From positions 606,439-670,438 of the forward strand of contig NZ_BAABWE010000001.1 in the NCBI RefSeq assembly GCF_040371755.1: DNA of 64,000 nucleotides. The letters run 5' to 3'. How positions within the stretch are numbered: the first letter of the stretch is position 1; each line of letters starts with the position of its first letter. Source of the DNA: Bermanella sp040371755 (GTDB taxonomy: Bacteria; Pseudomonadota; Gammaproteobacteria; Pseudomonadales; Oceanobacteraceae). Under the pieces are notes generated by a model. That model saw only the letters and a list, made by a program, of their open reading frames with translations. It had not been told where the DNA came from and searched no databases. Shown here in pieces: positions 1-8,409 of the stretch. A program made the position numbers and the translations under genes.

Positions 1-1617
1 AAAAGATTTTGGTTCGTTTACAGAGCTTAGAAGGGATTTGATTTTCTGTACGTGTGGAGAGAACCGGCGATTAAACCCAACCATTAATAACTGTTTTCCG
101 CCAGTTTCCGAATACGCTCGCTCCACCTCCTCAATCTCAGCATGAGAAAGCGCCAGAGGTTTTTCAACAAAAACGTGCTTACCTGCTTTTAATGCTTTTG
201 TGACAAAATTAGCATGAGTATTATGTTGAGTTACAATTGCCAGCGCATCTACTTCATTGTTGTTAATCAACGATTCTGTATCAGTAGTGGCATGCAAAAA
301 AGCCGATTTTTTACCATGAATTACGCCGTTTATACCACCAGATGTACTTATGGTATGCAGCTCTGCTCCTGCATTTTTAAACGCCGGAATGAGTATACGT
401 GAAGCATAATTGCCAGCCCCAATAAAACCAAAGCTTGGTTTTTCAGTGGGTGTTAAAGCGTTTTGAGTTGCTACCAGTGGTGTAAAATGATTGTGGCGCT
501 GACTGATATCATGTGAATACTCTAAAAGAATTCCCAGTGCAGACCTCTCATTGGTTAGCACTTCGTAAGCTTTAGGCGCTTCTTCAAATAGAAATTTATG
601 CGTGATCAACAGGTCTACATTGATAGCACCCGAAGACATCATATCCAGCACAGCCTCAAAGTTGCGCTGCTCAGTCCATCGAACAAATGCCAGGGGATAA
701 TCAAGACCTTTATCTTCGTAATTTGTATCGTAACGACCTGGACCATATGAACAAGATACTTGAAATGATAGTTCTTTTTCATAGAAGTCAGCGCGATTTA
801 ATTCAAGGCCTGTGACGCCTACCATTACAATACGACCACGTTTCCGGCTCATTCGAGCAGCTTGCGTTACAGGATCACTTGACTTGGTTGCCGCTGTAAC
901 GAGAACAGCATCTACACCAACTCCACGGCTAAAGGCGTTACCAGCCGCAACTGGGTCTTCACCTGTACAGGGGTTACAAATTTCCGCACCAAACTTTTTT
1001 GCCAACTCAAGTTTGCTCTGATCGTAATCAATAGCAAGCACTCGACACCCTTGTGCTCTTAATAATTGGACAGTAAGTAATCCGATAAGGCCTACACCAA
1101 TTACAACGACACACTCTCCCAAAGTTGGGTTGGCCAGGCGAATCCCCTGCAAACCAATACTTGCAACAACGGCAAATGATGCGGTGCTATCACTAACATT
1201 ACCAGGGATTTTGGCACATAGATTCTTTGGAACTCGAACTACGTCTGCATGAGGCCCGTTTGATAAAACCCTATCGCCAACAGCAAAATCTTCAACACCA
1301 GGCCCTAATGCAGAAACAACCCCTACATTACAATAACCAAGAAGAAGTGGCTGCCTTAACTTAGACTGAACAGCTTCAATCGTAGTTAGAAGCCCATCCG
1401 TCTGAATCTTCTCCAGCACCATTTTTACTTTTTCAGGCTGCTGACGAGCCTTATCTAAAAATGAAGCCTTACCAAAATCCACCAACATCCTCTCCGTACC
1501 CGCTGAAATAAGAGAAACGGATGTGTCGATCAATAGGCGCCCTCTAGAAACTCGTGGTGCTGGCGCCTCAACGATAGAAGTATCGCCTTTAGCTAAATCT
1601 TGAAGAATTTGTTTCAA
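1..1617 (-). CDS. bi-domain oxidoreductase (zinc-type dehydrogenase + Gfo/Idh/MocA), 3' end outside window
   Basis: Open frame reading leftward off the window edge; 539 codons are visible. The first ~350 residues are a medium-chain (zinc-type) dehydrogenase with the nucleotide-binding segment VVVIGVGLIGLLTVQLL. A second Rossmann domain begins near residue 395 (FGFIGAGNYASRILIP) and has the Gfo/Idh/MocA signature FVEKPLALS. This two-domain fusion is a recurrent family in bacterial polysaccharide loci, often beside asparagine-synthase-like genes as here; its substrate is not established. I chose the TTG at 1617 because the family N-terminus starts MKQILQ and an AAGGA lies 10 bases upstream; an in-frame ATG at 1647 is the alternative. 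The gene overlaps the end of the upstream amidotransferase gene by 29 bases, implying co-transcription. Confidence 0.85.
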   Translation of the reverse strand, partial: MKQILQDLAKGDTSIVEAPAPRVSRGRLLIDTSVSLISAGTERMLVDFGKASFLDKARQQPEKVKMVLEKIQTDGLLTTIEAVQSKLRQPLLLGYCNVGVVSALGPGVEDFAVGDRVLSNGPHADVVRVPKNLCAKIPGNVSDSTASFAVVASIGLQGIRLANPTLGECVVVIGVGLIGLLTVQLLRAQGCRVLAIDYDQSKLELAKKFGAEICNPCTGEDPVAAGNAFSRGVGVDAVLVTAATKSSDPVTQAARMSRKRGRIVMVGVTGLELNRADFYEKELSFQVSCSYGPGRYDTNYEDKGLDYPLAFVRWTEQRNFEAVLDMMSSGAINVDLLITHKFLFEEAPKAYEVLTNERSALGILLEYSHDISQRHNHFTPLVATQNALTPTEKPSFGFIGAGNYASRILIPAFKNAGAELHTISTSGGINGVIHGKKSAFLHATTDTESLINNNEVDALAIVTQHNTHANFVTKALKAGKHVFVEKPLALSHAEIEEVERAYSETGGKQLLMVGFNRRFSPHVQKIKSLLSSVNEPKSF

Positions 1618-3523
1618 CGTTATTAATTCCTTCGGGGGTTTGACCATCTATAAAAACTCTACACCACGTTTCAATACAGAGCAGTGCAAATATTGAGTAA
1701 CTAAAATCTTTCTTGCCTGAACGGTCTTGTTCAATAATATCCCACACGCTTTTATAATCAAATATTCCACGTTTTTTCAGGCTATTCTCGGATAGTATTT
1801 CATCTACAAGCGGCTTAAGCTCCCCGTTTAGCCATGCTCTCAAGGGGGCTCCAAATCCTGTTTTTGATCTATATATTATTGATTTGGGCAAATACTTTTC
1901 TGCAGCTTTCTTAAGAATATACTTTCCAACATTACCTTTCTGTTTGATATTATCTGAGATATTTGCAGCTGAATCTATCACTCTTTCATCAAGAAATGGC
2001 ACTCTAACCTCAACGCCATTTGCCATACTCATCTTATCGGTATAGTTTAAATTATGATCAACCAAAAAGTAACGCCTTTCAAGGTAAAGCATTTTCTCCA
2101 ATGGACTCAGTCCAGTCATTTCATTCAATTCGCTTTTAATTTTACTAAGCGGTTCTTTAGCCAGGCCTGATTTCATCGACTCAGTAAACAAACCTCGTAC
2201 TAATTCAGGGTCAATCCAGAAAAAATAGGATAACAACCTGTCATTTTCTTCAAACGATGCATATTTGAACAGTTTTGCTAGTCTACGTAAATTTGCACTC
2301 CTGGTTGGTAACTTTTCAACACCTTTTTGTAGTAGCTTGCGTACAAATACTGGCAGCCAACTCCATAGCTTTTCATTTTTCAGCGCTATGTGCCTACGGT
2401 ACCCAGTGAATAAATCGTCACCACCTGCACCGGATAACAGTACTTTTATGTTTTCTTCTCGTGCTTTCTTCGTAATCTTAAGAACAGATAATGCAGCGGG
2501 GTCAGCCTGGGGTTCATCCAGGTAGTACATCATTACCGCAAGCTCATTAATTATATCTGAGTTAGTCTTGGTAATATGCAGGTCCACATCCAGCTTACTG
2601 GCAACTTCTTTAGCAAAAGGCAGATCGTCCATAAATCCATCATTTCCTTCCTCATGCGCATCAATTGTAAAACATTTGAAGGATTCGCCTAACTTCTGCC
2701 TGGCAATTGCAGTGATTACACTTGAGTCAACTCCACCCGACAAAAATGCTCCAACAGGAACATCTGACACTAACTGAGACTCAACACTTTCTTCCAGTGC
2801 AGCAATAACCTGCTTTGTCAGCTCTTCTTCATTGTCGCTGCCTGCATGAGCATTCGCCGGCCAGCTCCAATATACCTTTTTCTCTACAATTTGGTTATCA
2901 TGTAACCTAAGCATTGTGGCAGGCTCAAGTTTTTGTACCTGACTTAAAATCGTATCAGGCCCCGGAGACCACAAAAAAACTAGGCTTCGGTAGATTGCAT
3001 TAGGGTTTAAGGTTTTACCTATTTCAGGAAACTGAAAGAGTGCCTTTATTTCACTTGAAAAATAGACACCCGAATCTTGAGAGGAGTAATAAAGTGGTTT
3101 AACGCCATATTTATCACGTGCAATGATCATTTCCTGCGTTTCTTTACTATATATAGCAAGCGCAAAAATACCTTCTAGCCTATTTAACCATTCTGTATCC
3201 CCAGAAAGGTATAGGTTTAAAATAACTTCTGCATCACCTTCTGAGTTAAAATGATACCCTTTAGATACCAACTCCTCTCTCAATTGCTTATAGTTATAAA
3301 TTTCACCATTGAAAACAATACAAGCACGCTTTGTAGCATCCCACAGAGGCTGATTACTATATTCAGATAAATCTATTATACTTAAACGAGTATGCCCTAA
3401 ATATGCATCGCCTAACATTTCCCAAGATTGGTTATCAGGTCCTCGATGGTTAATAGCATGCAATGCCTGCCCAAAATAGCCCTCCAGGTTATTTTTTGAG
3501 AATGCGCCTAAAATCCCGCACAT
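1589..3523 (-). CDS. asnB: asparagine synthase (glutamine-hydrolysing) family amidotransferase
   Basis: A 644-residue class II glutamine amidotransferase fused to an asparagine-synthetase ATP-pyrophosphatase domain. The chosen ATG at 3523 gives MCGILG, placing the nucleophilic Cys at residue 2, with AAGGGG about ten bases upstream; a longer GTG reading from 3568 would bury that Cys and is rejected. The glutaminase half shows NHRGPDNQ and FNGEIYN, and the synthetase half shows the PP-loop SGGVDSS. Such paralogues in O-antigen loci (WbpS-like) are thought to amidate hexuronic acids or related sugars. Because wecB and wecC in this locus make UDP-ManNAcA, amidation of a uronic acid in the repeat unit is a reasonable inference; ordinary asparagine synthesis remains possible. 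Confidence 0.85.
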   Translation of the reverse strand: MCGILGAFSKNNLEGYFGQALHAINHRGPDNQSWEMLGDAYLGHTRLSIIDLSEYSNQPLWDATKRACIVFNGEIYNYKQLREELVSKGYHFNSEGDAEVILNLYLSGDTEWLNRLEGIFALAIYSKETQEMIIARDKYGVKPLYYSSQDSGVYFSSEIKALFQFPEIGKTLNPNAIYRSLVFLWSPGPDTILSQVQKLEPATMLRLHDNQIVEKKVYWSWPANAHAGSDNEEELTKQVIAALEESVESQLVSDVPVGAFLSGGVDSSVITAIARQKLGESFKCFTIDAHEEGNDGFMDDLPFAKEVASKLDVDLHITKTNSDIINELAVMMYYLDEPQADPAALSVLKITKKAREENIKVLLSGAGGDDLFTGYRRHIALKNEKLWSWLPVFVRKLLQKGVEKLPTRSANLRRLAKLFKYASFEENDRLLSYFFWIDPELVRGLFTESMKSGLAKEPLSKIKSELNEMTGLSPLEKMLYLERRYFLVDHNLNYTDKMSMANGVEVRVPFLDERVIDSAANISDNIKQKGNVGKYILKKAAEKYLPKSIIYRSKTGFGAPLRAWLNGELKPLVDEILSENSLKKRGIFDYKSVWDIIEQDRSGKKDFSYSIFALLCIETWCRVFIDGQTPEGINNVETNSSRFS

Positions 3524-3663
3524 AAATTTGCTACCCCTTTCAACCCAGACATACTTCCAAAAACACACTATTAAAAAATCAACTCAAAGCATCGGATGTA
3601 GTAAATAAACACCGAAAGCTTTTATGAATTGCTATTCATATGAGGAGTAACAGGTATTTTAAA

Positions 3664-4785
3664 CTATTTAAGCTTTAAAAGCTTTATCGCATCTAACTGC
3701 AGACCATCTTCACGAATACGATCCAATTGCTGGAATACTATGTAAAATTCATCACTATTAACAGTGACCTGAAAATTACTAAAAAAATCCTCTGTACTGT
3801 AGAGCAAGTTGATTTCCTGCTCTATCTCCATATTTTCATTTAGTTTTGCTAAATCCAATGAATTTCTTGGTCCCTGACTGAGACTAAAGATATTATTGTA
3901 AATCAAATAGACGCGACCATATTCATCTTTAATTAACTTACTAATAGATGAAGGCGAGGTAATACTTGTCGGAGTAAAATCAGACCATGTCGAACCTCCA
4001 TCAAACGACTCTGAATAGTATATATATCCCGTTCCAAACGATCTGGCGAAGCACCATAATCTATTGGGCGAAATCTCAACAACGCTTGGCTCAGCCAATT
4101 TAACACCTGTACTATTAGGTATTTCTATCTTACTAACAACTCCTTCCCTATTTTTCACATAAATAAAAATTTCAATTTTATTCTTGGAGCTAAAATCTCT
4201 ATTATACTCATAAGCAGGGAGTATTTGAGTGCCATCAGAGGTAACAATATTCACCATCGGTGACCCATAGAATACCTGCCACTCAATTTCACCAATCTTT
4301 TCAAGCTGCAAACTATTCTTATTAAGATAGATTTTTCGGTAAAACACATGATCATTACTTGAATCGCCAAAAAACTCACCTAAAGTAGCATCATATTGAT
4401 CAAATACCTGCAGATCAATTTCAACAACCTGCAATACCAATTGATCACCTTGAGTCCAAACTTTATTAGGGAACAACCTCCATCCAGGCTTACTGAAAAC
4501 TGGCAATCCTTTCGTTGAGAAACTTAAACCATCATCACTAGATTCCGCACAGTAAATTGCATTTTGACCCAACTCTATATTACCCTGCTCCCAACAGATA
4601 ACAATATAATCGCCTTCTACAAATAAAGTTGGGGATATCTTTCTTGCAAAATCTTTGTCGGTTACTGAAACCTCTCCAATGAATATTTCACCAGCTAATT
4701 CTTCAGCTCGCTCAAGTTCACCTAATTGCGTGCATGCGACGAGAAGCAACATCCAAAGGAGTAGTAAGCCTTTTAATAAGTTCAA
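3664..4785 (-). CDS. sialidase-fold lipoprotein with Asp-box repeats
   Basis: A 373-residue predicted lipoprotein: a hydrophobic signal ends in the lipobox LVAC, with Cys18 as the lipidation site. The body looks like a beta-propeller of the sialidase (BNR) type. Asp-boxes are visible at SSDDGLSF (about 82-89) and SFDGGSTW (about 260-267), and the stretch AEPSVVEISPNRLWCFARS (about 231-249) matches the sialidase pattern of an EPS motif followed by an Arg. I did not map a complete arginine triad, Asp/Glu and Tyr/Glu pair, so activity is unproven. It lies inside a nonulosonic-acid locus, so the likely substrate is the cell's own or a related nine-carbon acidic sugar. It is separated from its neighbours by 140 and 347 bases. 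Confidence 0.65.
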   Translation of the reverse strand: MNLLKGLLLLWMLLLVACTQLGELERAEELAGEIFIGEVSVTDKDFARKISPTLFVEGDYIVICWEQGNIELGQNAIYCAESSDDGLSFSTKGLPVFSKPGWRLFPNKVWTQGDQLVLQVVEIDLQVFDQYDATLGEFFGDSSNDHVFYRKIYLNKNSLQLEKIGEIEWQVFYGSPMVNIVTSDGTQILPAYEYNRDFSSKNKIEIFIYVKNREGVVSKIEIPNSTGVKLAEPSVVEISPNRLWCFARSFGTGYIYYSESFDGGSTWSDFTPTSITSPSSISKLIKDEYGRVYLIYNNIFSLSQGPRNSLDLAKLNENMEIEQEINLLYSTEDFFSNFQVTVNSDEFYIVFQQLDRIREDGLQLDAIKLLKLK

Positions 4786-5001
4786 TTCTTTACCTCAAAA
4801 ATATAGTTATAAATAAATAACCCACGCAAAAGTAAAAGACTCGCTTCGTTTACACAACCTTCTCCTCACTATCGAGCTTAGAAATAACTTGCCACCATAA
4901 AATAATAAAACCCATACTATAAGGGTATACAAAAATTAGCTTCTTATACAAAATCTAGCCAAAACCACGACTAGTTAAATTAAGCCACTCACAAACAGGT
5001 A

Positions 5002-5130
5002 TTAAAACCAACAAACCGAATTCAAAAGTGAATTCAGCTCACCATTATCTACACATCTGGTGAAGACCATTTTAGCTGCACCTAAGTTCGCAACACCATT
5101 TGACAATAACTCTCCGGTATAATATTTCAT
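5002..5130 (-). CDS. possible small ORF or gene remnant
   Basis: A 42-codon frame starting MKYYTGELLSNG and ending CWF, beginning two bases after the stop of the upstream glycosyltransferase gene. No family is recognised. Its tight spacing fits translational coupling, but the short length and the hairpin inside its last third make a remnant of a deleted locus gene equally likely. Confidence 0.25.
   Translation of the reverse strand: MKYYTGELLSNGVANLGAAKMVFTRCVDNGELNSLLNSVCWF
5018..5035. repeat. perfect 7-bp hairpin (4-base loop)
   Basis: GAATTCA and TGAATTC flank the loop AAAG. There is no T-tract on either side, so it is not a clear intrinsic terminator. It could slow or end transcription between the glycosyltransferase gene and the lipoprotein gene, or be chance in AT-rich DNA. 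Confidence 0.4.
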
Positions 5131-5132
5131 AG

Positions 5133-6263
5133 CTATCCATTAAGCTTCAATCTATTTATTACTTCCTCATACTCCTTCAGAGGTGACACAACCATACCAT
5201 TAGAAGCATACTCATATCCCAAGAATGACTCCCCACATATAACTACATCAGCTAAAGGGACCCCCTTGGGCTCTTCAAAGAAAACCAAATTTTTAAGTTT
5301 AATTTGTGGATACTTATAAAGTGGATGCCTTTTGTAGATCAACAACACATCATCAGAAACAAGACTTGACAATTTTTTTAAAACTTCCTGCTCTTCATCG
5401 ATTGTTTGCCCTGAAGAGATAAGCAAAATACTACGCCCTTTGGTTAATTCAACAAAGTCCAACTGAGACTTGAACACCTTGGTATTGGCGATGGCAGAGA
5501 AATATCGTTCAAACTGCGGCTTAAATTTTTGGTCCATTATATATAAGTTACTTAGCGTCCCGCATATATTCGGCAATTTATAATACTGATTCAAAAAACC
5601 ATGCTGCACAATTGATAGCTCCAACCCATTTAGCAAACGCTGCTGACTGGCAACATAGACCCACCTGTCATAGTGATTTGTCATAATTAGCTTAGCGTTA
5701 CTACCTCCTAATTTCATAAGGGATTTATAAAAGCATATCAGCGTGTAAGCATCTACCGAGTTAACAAGCATGACTCCTCTAGACAGCTTTCTTGGAAAGA
5801 GCAGACATGAAACAAGGAATGCTATCGTCAAAAAGTAAGCTTTAACTTTTTCCACCAATGAAAGTGTTTGGTCAACTGATAAGCTAGCTGTCGACCTGGA
5901 AGTACTCATATGCATATCGACATCTTTCAAGGCACCTTCAATTAACAAGTGAGATTTACCATGATCATTAGAATGAAATGCAAACACCTGATTCTTATTT
6001 ACATTATGTTTTTTTCCAGGTATAGATCGAATGAATAACAGCGTGTTAATTAGAAGCGAATGTACGAATCCAAAGTATTTGAATGTTGATATTCCAAGCC
6101 TTAAAACAGCACCTTTAACACCAGAATACTGATAAGTCTTAAAGGGTCTATATATTATTCCCTTGCCATCGGGGCGTTTATTTTCAGGTATCAATTGCAA
6201 AGATTGAATATCCATATATGCCTCATTCTCGTAGGCATTTGCTATTACCTCAAAAAGCTTCAT
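5133..6263 (-). CDS. putative GT-B glycosyltransferase of the glycan locus
   Basis: A 376-residue protein with no signal peptide and no convincing membrane span, of the length and pattern of a GT-B glycosyltransferase. Visible features include VQHGFLNQYY near residue 220, LLISSGQTIDEEQ near 280, YKRHPLYKYP near 310, and DVVICGESFLGYEYASNG close to the end. A Lys/Arg-His-Pro motif followed by a late acidic/Ser-rich motif is typical of several bacterial sialyltransferase-type families (GT52, GT38) and of CDP-glycerol-type transferases. In this context a nonulosonic-acid transferase is an inference. The ATG directly abuts the TAG of the upstream polymerase gene. It is the only glycosyltransferase recognised in the window. 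Confidence 0.5.
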   Translation of the reverse strand: MKLFEVIANAYENEAYMDIQSLQLIPENKRPDGKGIIYRPFKTYQYSGVKGAVLRLGISTFKYFGFVHSLLINTLLFIRSIPGKKHNVNKNQVFAFHSNDHGKSHLLIEGALKDVDMHMSTSRSTASLSVDQTLSLVEKVKAYFLTIAFLVSCLLFPRKLSRGVMLVNSVDAYTLICFYKSLMKLGGSNAKLIMTNHYDRWVYVASQQRLLNGLELSIVQHGFLNQYYKLPNICGTLSNLYIMDQKFKPQFERYFSAIANTKVFKSQLDFVELTKGRSILLISSGQTIDEEQEVLKKLSSLVSDDVLLIYKRHPLYKYPQIKLKNLVFFEEPKGVPLADVVICGESFLGYEYASNGMVVSPLKEYEEVINRLKLNG

Positions 6264-7646
6264 CTATATACACCGCCGCTTCAGCACAAAAAGCAACATT
6301 AAGGCAAGAAACAGATACATGGGGAGATAAACCCATAACTGCCACTCCAGCATAGACCCTCTAAATGAACCAAAAAACCTGAAAAATTCGTAAGTATAAA
6401 GAAATAGTAGTGGGATATACTTCCGCTCACACGCCAAGAAATACACAACACTAATATAAAATGAATAAATAAAGATCGGGGCTACCATCAAAACCGTCCC
6501 GCCATAATTCAAATAGATCTCACTCTCTATTGGCCATTGTTGAGTCGCTGAAAAATCGTACCATTGTTTTGGAAAATAAACGGATGTCAGCCAGTTACTC
6601 ATTGCGGCAAATTCAAATCCATTATCAATATCAAGAAAATCCAATATTTTCTTGAATGTCCATTGTATAGTAGTAAAGTAGTCAGGACTAAAATCCTTAA
6701 TTAACATATCATGGAGAATATAAGAATTAAAGTAGCTTGGCAAATATCCTACAAACATAGAGAAGTCTGAATAATAACCGTCACTACGAATGTAATTCCC
6801 AATGAAAAACAAAGCAATAAAGGTTACGAATAGCCATAAACCTTTCCTAAAGCTCAATTCTATTTTCAATAAAAATGGAATAAAGAAAATAATCAACAAA
6901 ACGATCAATCGACTTTTCAAGCCAAAGAGGAATGCAACAGGTATCATAACCCAAATAAATATTATCAAGAAAAACACCAATCTACTTACTCCTCGTTTTT
7001 TAGACACAAAAACCAAGCCAAGGACAAATACTACAAAATTAGAATAAACTGATAGCAATAGCGATATATGACCCACATCTTTCCGGCCTAACAGATACAC
7101 CTTTTTATAGTCATATATCCAACTACTTAAACCCCCAGTTTTATAGAGATAAACATATATCAGTGAATATAAAAAAAGTAAAAGCACTAATAAAAAAGTG
7201 GTTTCGTATTTAAAGCGCTTCTTAAAATATTGATCACACTCACCCACATTGCGCGCACTAATCGGAAAAGCTTTCTTTAGAAACCAAGTAATTGAGCCTA
7301 TAAAGAGGAAATATAAAGAGAACGTCAATAAATAATGACCATGTGTTTGTGAGCCAACCCCTCCCCATAACGCATTGTCATTTAGAAAGTAATCAATCGT
7401 TGAAGGCAGTACAACATATAGAAAGTAAAAGCCAAAAACCACATTATTTGGGTGAAAAAACTGCTTTGGTCTGAAAACCAAGTAGGTCAAAGTCATAAAG
7501 GCAATTGTAAGGAACTGAATTGGAAACCCAAGCAAAAAAGCAACTATAAGAAACAAGCATGCAACAATATACCCGACGCCATTTATAAGCAGGTCGTCTC
7601 TATTTAGCCCTATAACACCACCTTGATATATAGCCTTACTATTCAC
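6264..7646 (-). CDS. O-antigen/capsule repeat-unit polymerase, Wzy-like
   Basis: A 460-residue, very hydrophobic protein with roughly ten to twelve membrane spans and a larger non-membrane loop in the second half (about residues 290-380), the usual Wzy layout. There is no conserved signature to read, as is normal for Wzy. The assignment rests on topology, size, and position beside a Wzx-like flippase and a glycosyltransferase gene. It would join lipid-linked repeat units on the periplasmic face of the inner membrane. It is AT-rich, as Wzy genes usually are. The gap to the upstream SGNH hydrolase gene is 82 bases and shows no terminator. Confidence 0.65.
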   Translation of the reverse strand: MNSKAIYQGGVIGLNRDDLLINGVGYIVACLFLIVAFLLGFPIQFLTIAFMTLTYLVFRPKQFFHPNNVVFGFYFLYVVLPSTIDYFLNDNALWGGVGSQTHGHYLLTFSLYFLFIGSITWFLKKAFPISARNVGECDQYFKKRFKYETTFLLVLLLFLYSLIYVYLYKTGGLSSWIYDYKKVYLLGRKDVGHISLLLSVYSNFVVFVLGLVFVSKKRGVSRLVFFLIIFIWVMIPVAFLFGLKSRLIVLLIIFFIPFLLKIELSFRKGLWLFVTFIALFFIGNYIRSDGYYSDFSMFVGYLPSYFNSYILHDMLIKDFSPDYFTTIQWTFKKILDFLDIDNGFEFAAMSNWLTSVYFPKQWYDFSATQQWPIESEIYLNYGGTVLMVAPIFIYSFYISVVYFLACERKYIPLLFLYTYEFFRFFGSFRGSMLEWQLWVYLPMYLFLALMLLFVLKRRCI

Positions 7647-7728
7647 AAGTCTACCTTACCTAATAACAAGTTTTTACAATCAAAGCTTGGAATCACTACA
7701 ACTTCATTGAGAAGTAAAAAAACACTCT

Positions 7729-8409
7729 TTAAACTGTAAATATAGTTCTAAGTCTATTTAACACATATTCAGAAACTGTATTATGCCCATTTGAGTTCAA
7801 GTGGTGATTGTCACTTTGGTATATTTCGTTCTCATCACAATTCAGATAACAAGCTTCTTCAAAATCACTGCCAAATACTTTTTTTAATTTTGAGTTATAT
7901 AAATCAATGGACAGACCTACTTTAGGGTTTTTCTCTTTCCAAGGACTACTCGCTGGAGCTATTGGTACAACCAAAAATTTTGAATTTGAAAATAATTGTT
8001 TAAAGGCAACTAAATTCTCTTCGAATTCCTGAACTGCCACATACCGAATATTTCTGTACTCAACCAGCGTTCGATAATTACGCCTTACAAATTTATGAAT
8101 TAGGCCTGACAGTAATTTTGGCAGCCTCAGAATAACTGATAGCTCCGTTTTTTTAATTGCTCTTGGATAACAATCAACAATACCAACCTGCAAAATCACA
8201 ACATCAATTTCTTTATATGCACTTAAGTAGCTGTCTGCATCAACTTTTAATTGATTAGTATCCAGCCCCGGCTTTATGAATATTCTAAACTTACAATCAG
8301 AGCCAATGCGGTCCATAACGCTGTAGACCCAACTCTCTTCATCAGTAATCTTTTCTGGGTGAACTCTTGGTGAACCAAGAGAGTCAGTAACAAACAAAAC
8401 TTTCCTCAA
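7729..8409 (-). CDS. SGNH/GDSL-type hydrolase
   Basis: A 226-residue protein with the block pattern of SGNH hydrolases. Block I is FVTDSLGSPR (Ser about residue 10), the block III region is QVGIVDCYPR, where the usual Gly-x-Asn-Asp reads Gly-x-Val-Asp, and block V is DNHHLNSNGHN, supplying the Asp-x-x-His. No signal peptide or membrane span is seen, so it probably acts in the cytosol on sugar nucleotides or lipid-linked sugars. Families like this in glycan loci act as O-acetyl esterases or O-acyl transfer partners; the exact role here is unknown. The start overlaps the stop of the flippase gene by four bases (ATGA). Confidence 0.65.
   Translation of the reverse strand: MRKVLFVTDSLGSPRVHPEKITDEESWVYSVMDRIGSDCKFRIFIKPGLDTNQLKVDADSYLSAYKEIDVVILQVGIVDCYPRAIKKTELSVILRLPKLLSGLIHKFVRRNYRTLVEYRNIRYVAVQEFEENLVAFKQLFSNSKFLVVPIAPASSPWKEKNPKVGLSIDLYNSKLKKVFGSDFEEACYLNCDENEIYQSDNHHLNSNGHNTVSEYVLNRLRTIFTV

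Larger units (their letters stand above)
4786..5132. other. AT-rich intergenic stretch
   Basis: 347 bases between the sialidase-fold lipoprotein gene and the glycosyltransferase gene. It is AT-rich and contains only a weak 42-codon reading frame (5002-5130, minus) and a short hairpin (5018-5035). No recognisable promoter, RNA gene or mobile-element end was seen. Confidence 0.6.
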
